In this document: piece by piece, positions 5,204 to 6,419 of the stretch | How positions within the stretch are numbered: position 1 is the stretch's first letter | How the letters are laid out: each line of letters starts with the position of its first letter | NCBI GenBank assembly: GCA_015492195.1 | Contig: WGFP01000219.1 | Span: 1-6,419 of the forward strand | Length of the DNA: 6,419 nt | Direction of reading: 5' to 3' | Source: Acidiferrobacterales bacterium | GTDB lineage: Bacteria > Pseudomonadota > Gammaproteobacteria > Acidiferrobacterales > Sulfurifustaceae | Notes under the pieces: model-generated | Databases searched by the model: none | The model's input: only the letters and a program-made list of their open reading frames with translations | What the model was told of the DNA's origin: nothing | Translations under genes and position numbers: made by a program

Positions 5204-6019
5204 ATGGCCCATCCCTTTTTACCATTGCTGCTGGAACCTGCTGAGCTCGAAAAGCATCTCGGCGCGGAGAACCTGCTGGTCGTGGATATGAACCCGGCCG
5301 ATGTCTATAACAAGGCTCATATTCCGGGCGCGGTGCATCTCGATTATGCCCAAATTGTGGCGGCCCGGCCGCCGGCGATGGGGGCATTGCCGAGCGAAGC
5401 CCGGCTAAGCGACGTGTTCAGCGCCATCGGTATGACCCCGAACAGTCACGTGGTGGCGTACGACAACGAGGGCAATGGACGCGCCGCGCGCCTGTTATGG
5501 ACGCTGGATGCCGTCGGACACCCGCATTTTTCCCTGCTAAACGGCGGGCTGCCGGCCTGGTTGGAAGAAAACCGTCCGGTCAGCGGGGAGCCAACGAAAA
5601 AACCGCGTAGCGAGTACCGGGCCAAGCTAAGCGGCGCCGCGGTGGCCGACAAGGATTACGTGCTGAGCCATCTCCAAGACCAGACGGTTGCCCTGCTCGA
5701 TACCCGCAGCCCGGGGGAATACAGCGGTGCGGTCAAGCGCGCCGCCCGCGGCGGGCACATTCCGGGGGCGGTCAACTTCGATTGGGTAAATGCCATGGAC
5801 CCCAATCGCAATCTCCGCCTGCGGGACGCCGAGGCATTGCGCGCGGAATTGGCCAGGCTGGGCGTAACCCCCGACAAAGAAGTCATCACCTACTGCCAGA
5901 CCCATCACCGTTCGGCCCATACGTATATCGTCCTGAAGGCCCTGGGCTTCACCAATATTAAAGGCTACCCCGGTTCCTGGTCGGAGTGGGGCAACCGCGA
6001 CGACACCCCCGTCGAATAG
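5204..6019 (+). CDS. rhdA: two-domain rhodanese sulfurtransferase, RhdA type
   Basis: Sulfurtransferases of this kind move a sulfane sulfur from thiosulfate (or another donor) to a thiophilic acceptor via a cysteine persulfide. The 271-residue protein has two rhodanese domains. The N-terminal one (about 10-125) keeps the HIPGA motif (39-43) but has Asp87 (YDNEGNG) where the catalytic cysteine would be, so it is structural. The C-terminal one (about 150-268) has LLDTRSPGEY (from about 164), GGHIPGAVNF and the active loop CQTHHRS with Cys231, the only cysteine in the protein. That loop, the 271-residue length and the single cysteine match Azotobacter vinelandii RhdA rather than thiosulfate-type CRKGVT or mercaptopyruvate-type CG(S/T)GVT enzymes. 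No signal peptide, so cytoplasmic. The ATG has AAGGA closely upstream. It is divergent from queD. The in vivo sulfur donor and acceptor cannot be read from sequence. Confidence 0.93.
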   Translation: MAHPFLPLLLEPAELEKHLGAENLLVVDMNPADVYNKAHIPGAVHLDYAQIVAARPPAMGALPSEARLSDVFSAIGMTPNSHVVAYDNEGNGRAARLLWTLDAVGHPHFSLLNGGLPAWLEENRPVSGEPTKKPRSEYRAKLSGAAVADKDYVLSHLQDQTVALLDTRSPGEYSGAVKRAARGGHIPGAVNFDWVNAMDPNRNLRLRDAEALRAELARLGVTPDKEVITYCQTHHRSAHTYIVLKALGFTNIKGYPGSWSEWGNRDDTPVE

Positions 6020-6036
6020 ACCCTCCCCGTCTGCAA

Positions 6037-6059
6037 GGACTCGCCACAGAGTCTAGAAT
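6037..6059 (+). promoter_or_regulatory. possible promoter with inverted repeat before the last gene
   Basis: TAGAAT (6054-6059) is a five-of-six -10 match. A 17-base spacer leads back to a weak -35, CTGCAA (6031-6036). The spacer itself is filled by an inverted repeat, GACTC (6038-6042), loop GCCACA, GAGTC (6049-6053). It could be an operator for a regulator binding between the two promoter elements, or a weak hairpin ending the rhdA message. No U-run follows, so a terminator is less likely. Confidence 0.3.
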
Positions 6060-6106
6060 CATAGACAGGGGTGAAGTTCCGACTGACGAACAAGGGGTGG
6101 TCCCGA

Positions 6107-6419
6107 ATGGATTCGCGCCGACCTATTACTGCCGACGATTTTTTGTTCCTGAAAGCCAAGGCATCCAAGTACGCGTTATACGGCGTATTAATTGCCGGTG
6201 CGAGCGTGGTGATCGCCACGCTTCTGGTCGGTTACGTCATGGTGGGCGCCTTCAGCTTCGAAGGCGTTATCGCCGCCCAAAGGAACAACGTCGCCTTGTG
6301 GGTCCTGGATGCGATGCCCTTCATCTTCGCCCTCTGGGGACAAATCGCAAGCCTCAAGATGGCGCGCGAAGCCAGCTTGCTTGTCACAAACAAGACACAA
6401 TCCCTACGCCAGGAATTAA
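6107..6419 (+). CDS. two-pass membrane protein, N-terminal part (runs off right edge)
   Basis: An open frame begins at ATG 6107, nine bases after AAGGGG (6092-6097), and is still open at the window edge after 104 codons. Residues 1-21 are polar and basic (MDSRRPITADDFLFLKAKASK). A first membrane segment spans about 22-48 (YALYGVLIAGASVVIATLLVGYVMVGA, which I split by eye). A short outer loop FEGVIAAQRNN follows, then a second segment about 62-83 (VALWVLDAMPFIFALWGQIASL). After it comes a polar, probably helical stretch (KMAREASLLVTNKTQSLRQEL) that looks like the start of a coiled coil. This layout, two membrane helices then a cytoplasmic linker, is typical of sensor kinases, GGDEF/EAL proteins and related signal transducers. 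The output domain lies outside the window, so the exact function is unknown. Confidence 0.8.
   Translation, partial: MDSRRPITADDFLFLKAKASKYALYGVLIAGASVVIATLLVGYVMVGAFSFEGVIAAQRNNVALWVLDAMPFIFALWGQIASLKMAREASLLVTNKTQSLRQEL

Noticed and set aside
4865..5212. Alternative minus-strand frame of 115 codons overlapping queD
   Set aside because: It is out of frame with queD, whose frame gives an almost complete match to E. coli QueD.
1..6419. CRISPR array, insertion sequence or toxin-antitoxin pair
   Set aside because: No regularly spaced repeats, transposase motifs or paired small genes are visible.

Overview
The window looks like chromosomal DNA from a moderately GC-rich gammaproteobacterium outside the enteric group. 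The gene order pcnB-folK-(deoxynucleoside kinase)-panB, a QueD very close in sequence to that of E. coli, and an Azotobacter RhdA-type rhodanese with the CQTHHRS active-site loop all point that way. I cannot name a genus. No insertion sequence, phage gene or CRISPR array is visible.

Layout. Positions 1-2692 hold a leftward (minus-strand) operon: pcnB (poly(A) polymerase), folK (pterin pyrophosphokinase, folate pathway), a deoxynucleoside kinase, and the first 61 codons of panB (pantothenate pathway), which runs off the left edge. The genes overlap or lie close together (8-base overlap, 50-base gap, 4-base overlap). Divergent from this operon, on the plus strand, is a tRNA-Glu(CTC) gene with a good sigma-70-type promoter. 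Then come about 200 bases of non-coding DNA with several inverted repeats, followed by a leftward gene for an unusual membrane protein: two tandem copies of a transmembrane hairpin fused to three ankyrin repeats. After a 272-base non-coding gap comes a leftward pair, queD and a serine carboxylesterase gene, joined with no gap between stop and start. Divergent from queD and rightward is rhdA, a two-domain sulfurtransferase. Last is the start of a two-pass membrane protein, probably a sensor or signalling protein, that runs off the right edge.

How the genes relate. The left operon is a conserved neighbourhood of RNA-decay and cofactor genes rather than one pathway. QueD makes the queuosine precursor 6-carboxytetrahydropterin. 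Its esterase partner is probably a general housekeeping hydrolase. tRNA-Glu stands alone.

The most notable points are three. First, pcnB has no ATG, GTG, TTG or CTG between an in-frame stop and its conserved N-terminus. The best start is an AUU codon preceded by a Shine-Dalgarno sequence that sits inside a small hairpin, matching the rare AUU start known for E. coli pcnB. Second, the ankyrin protein has a duplicated membrane hairpin of a type I do not recognise. Third, a perfect 14-bp inverted repeat brackets that ankyrin gene.
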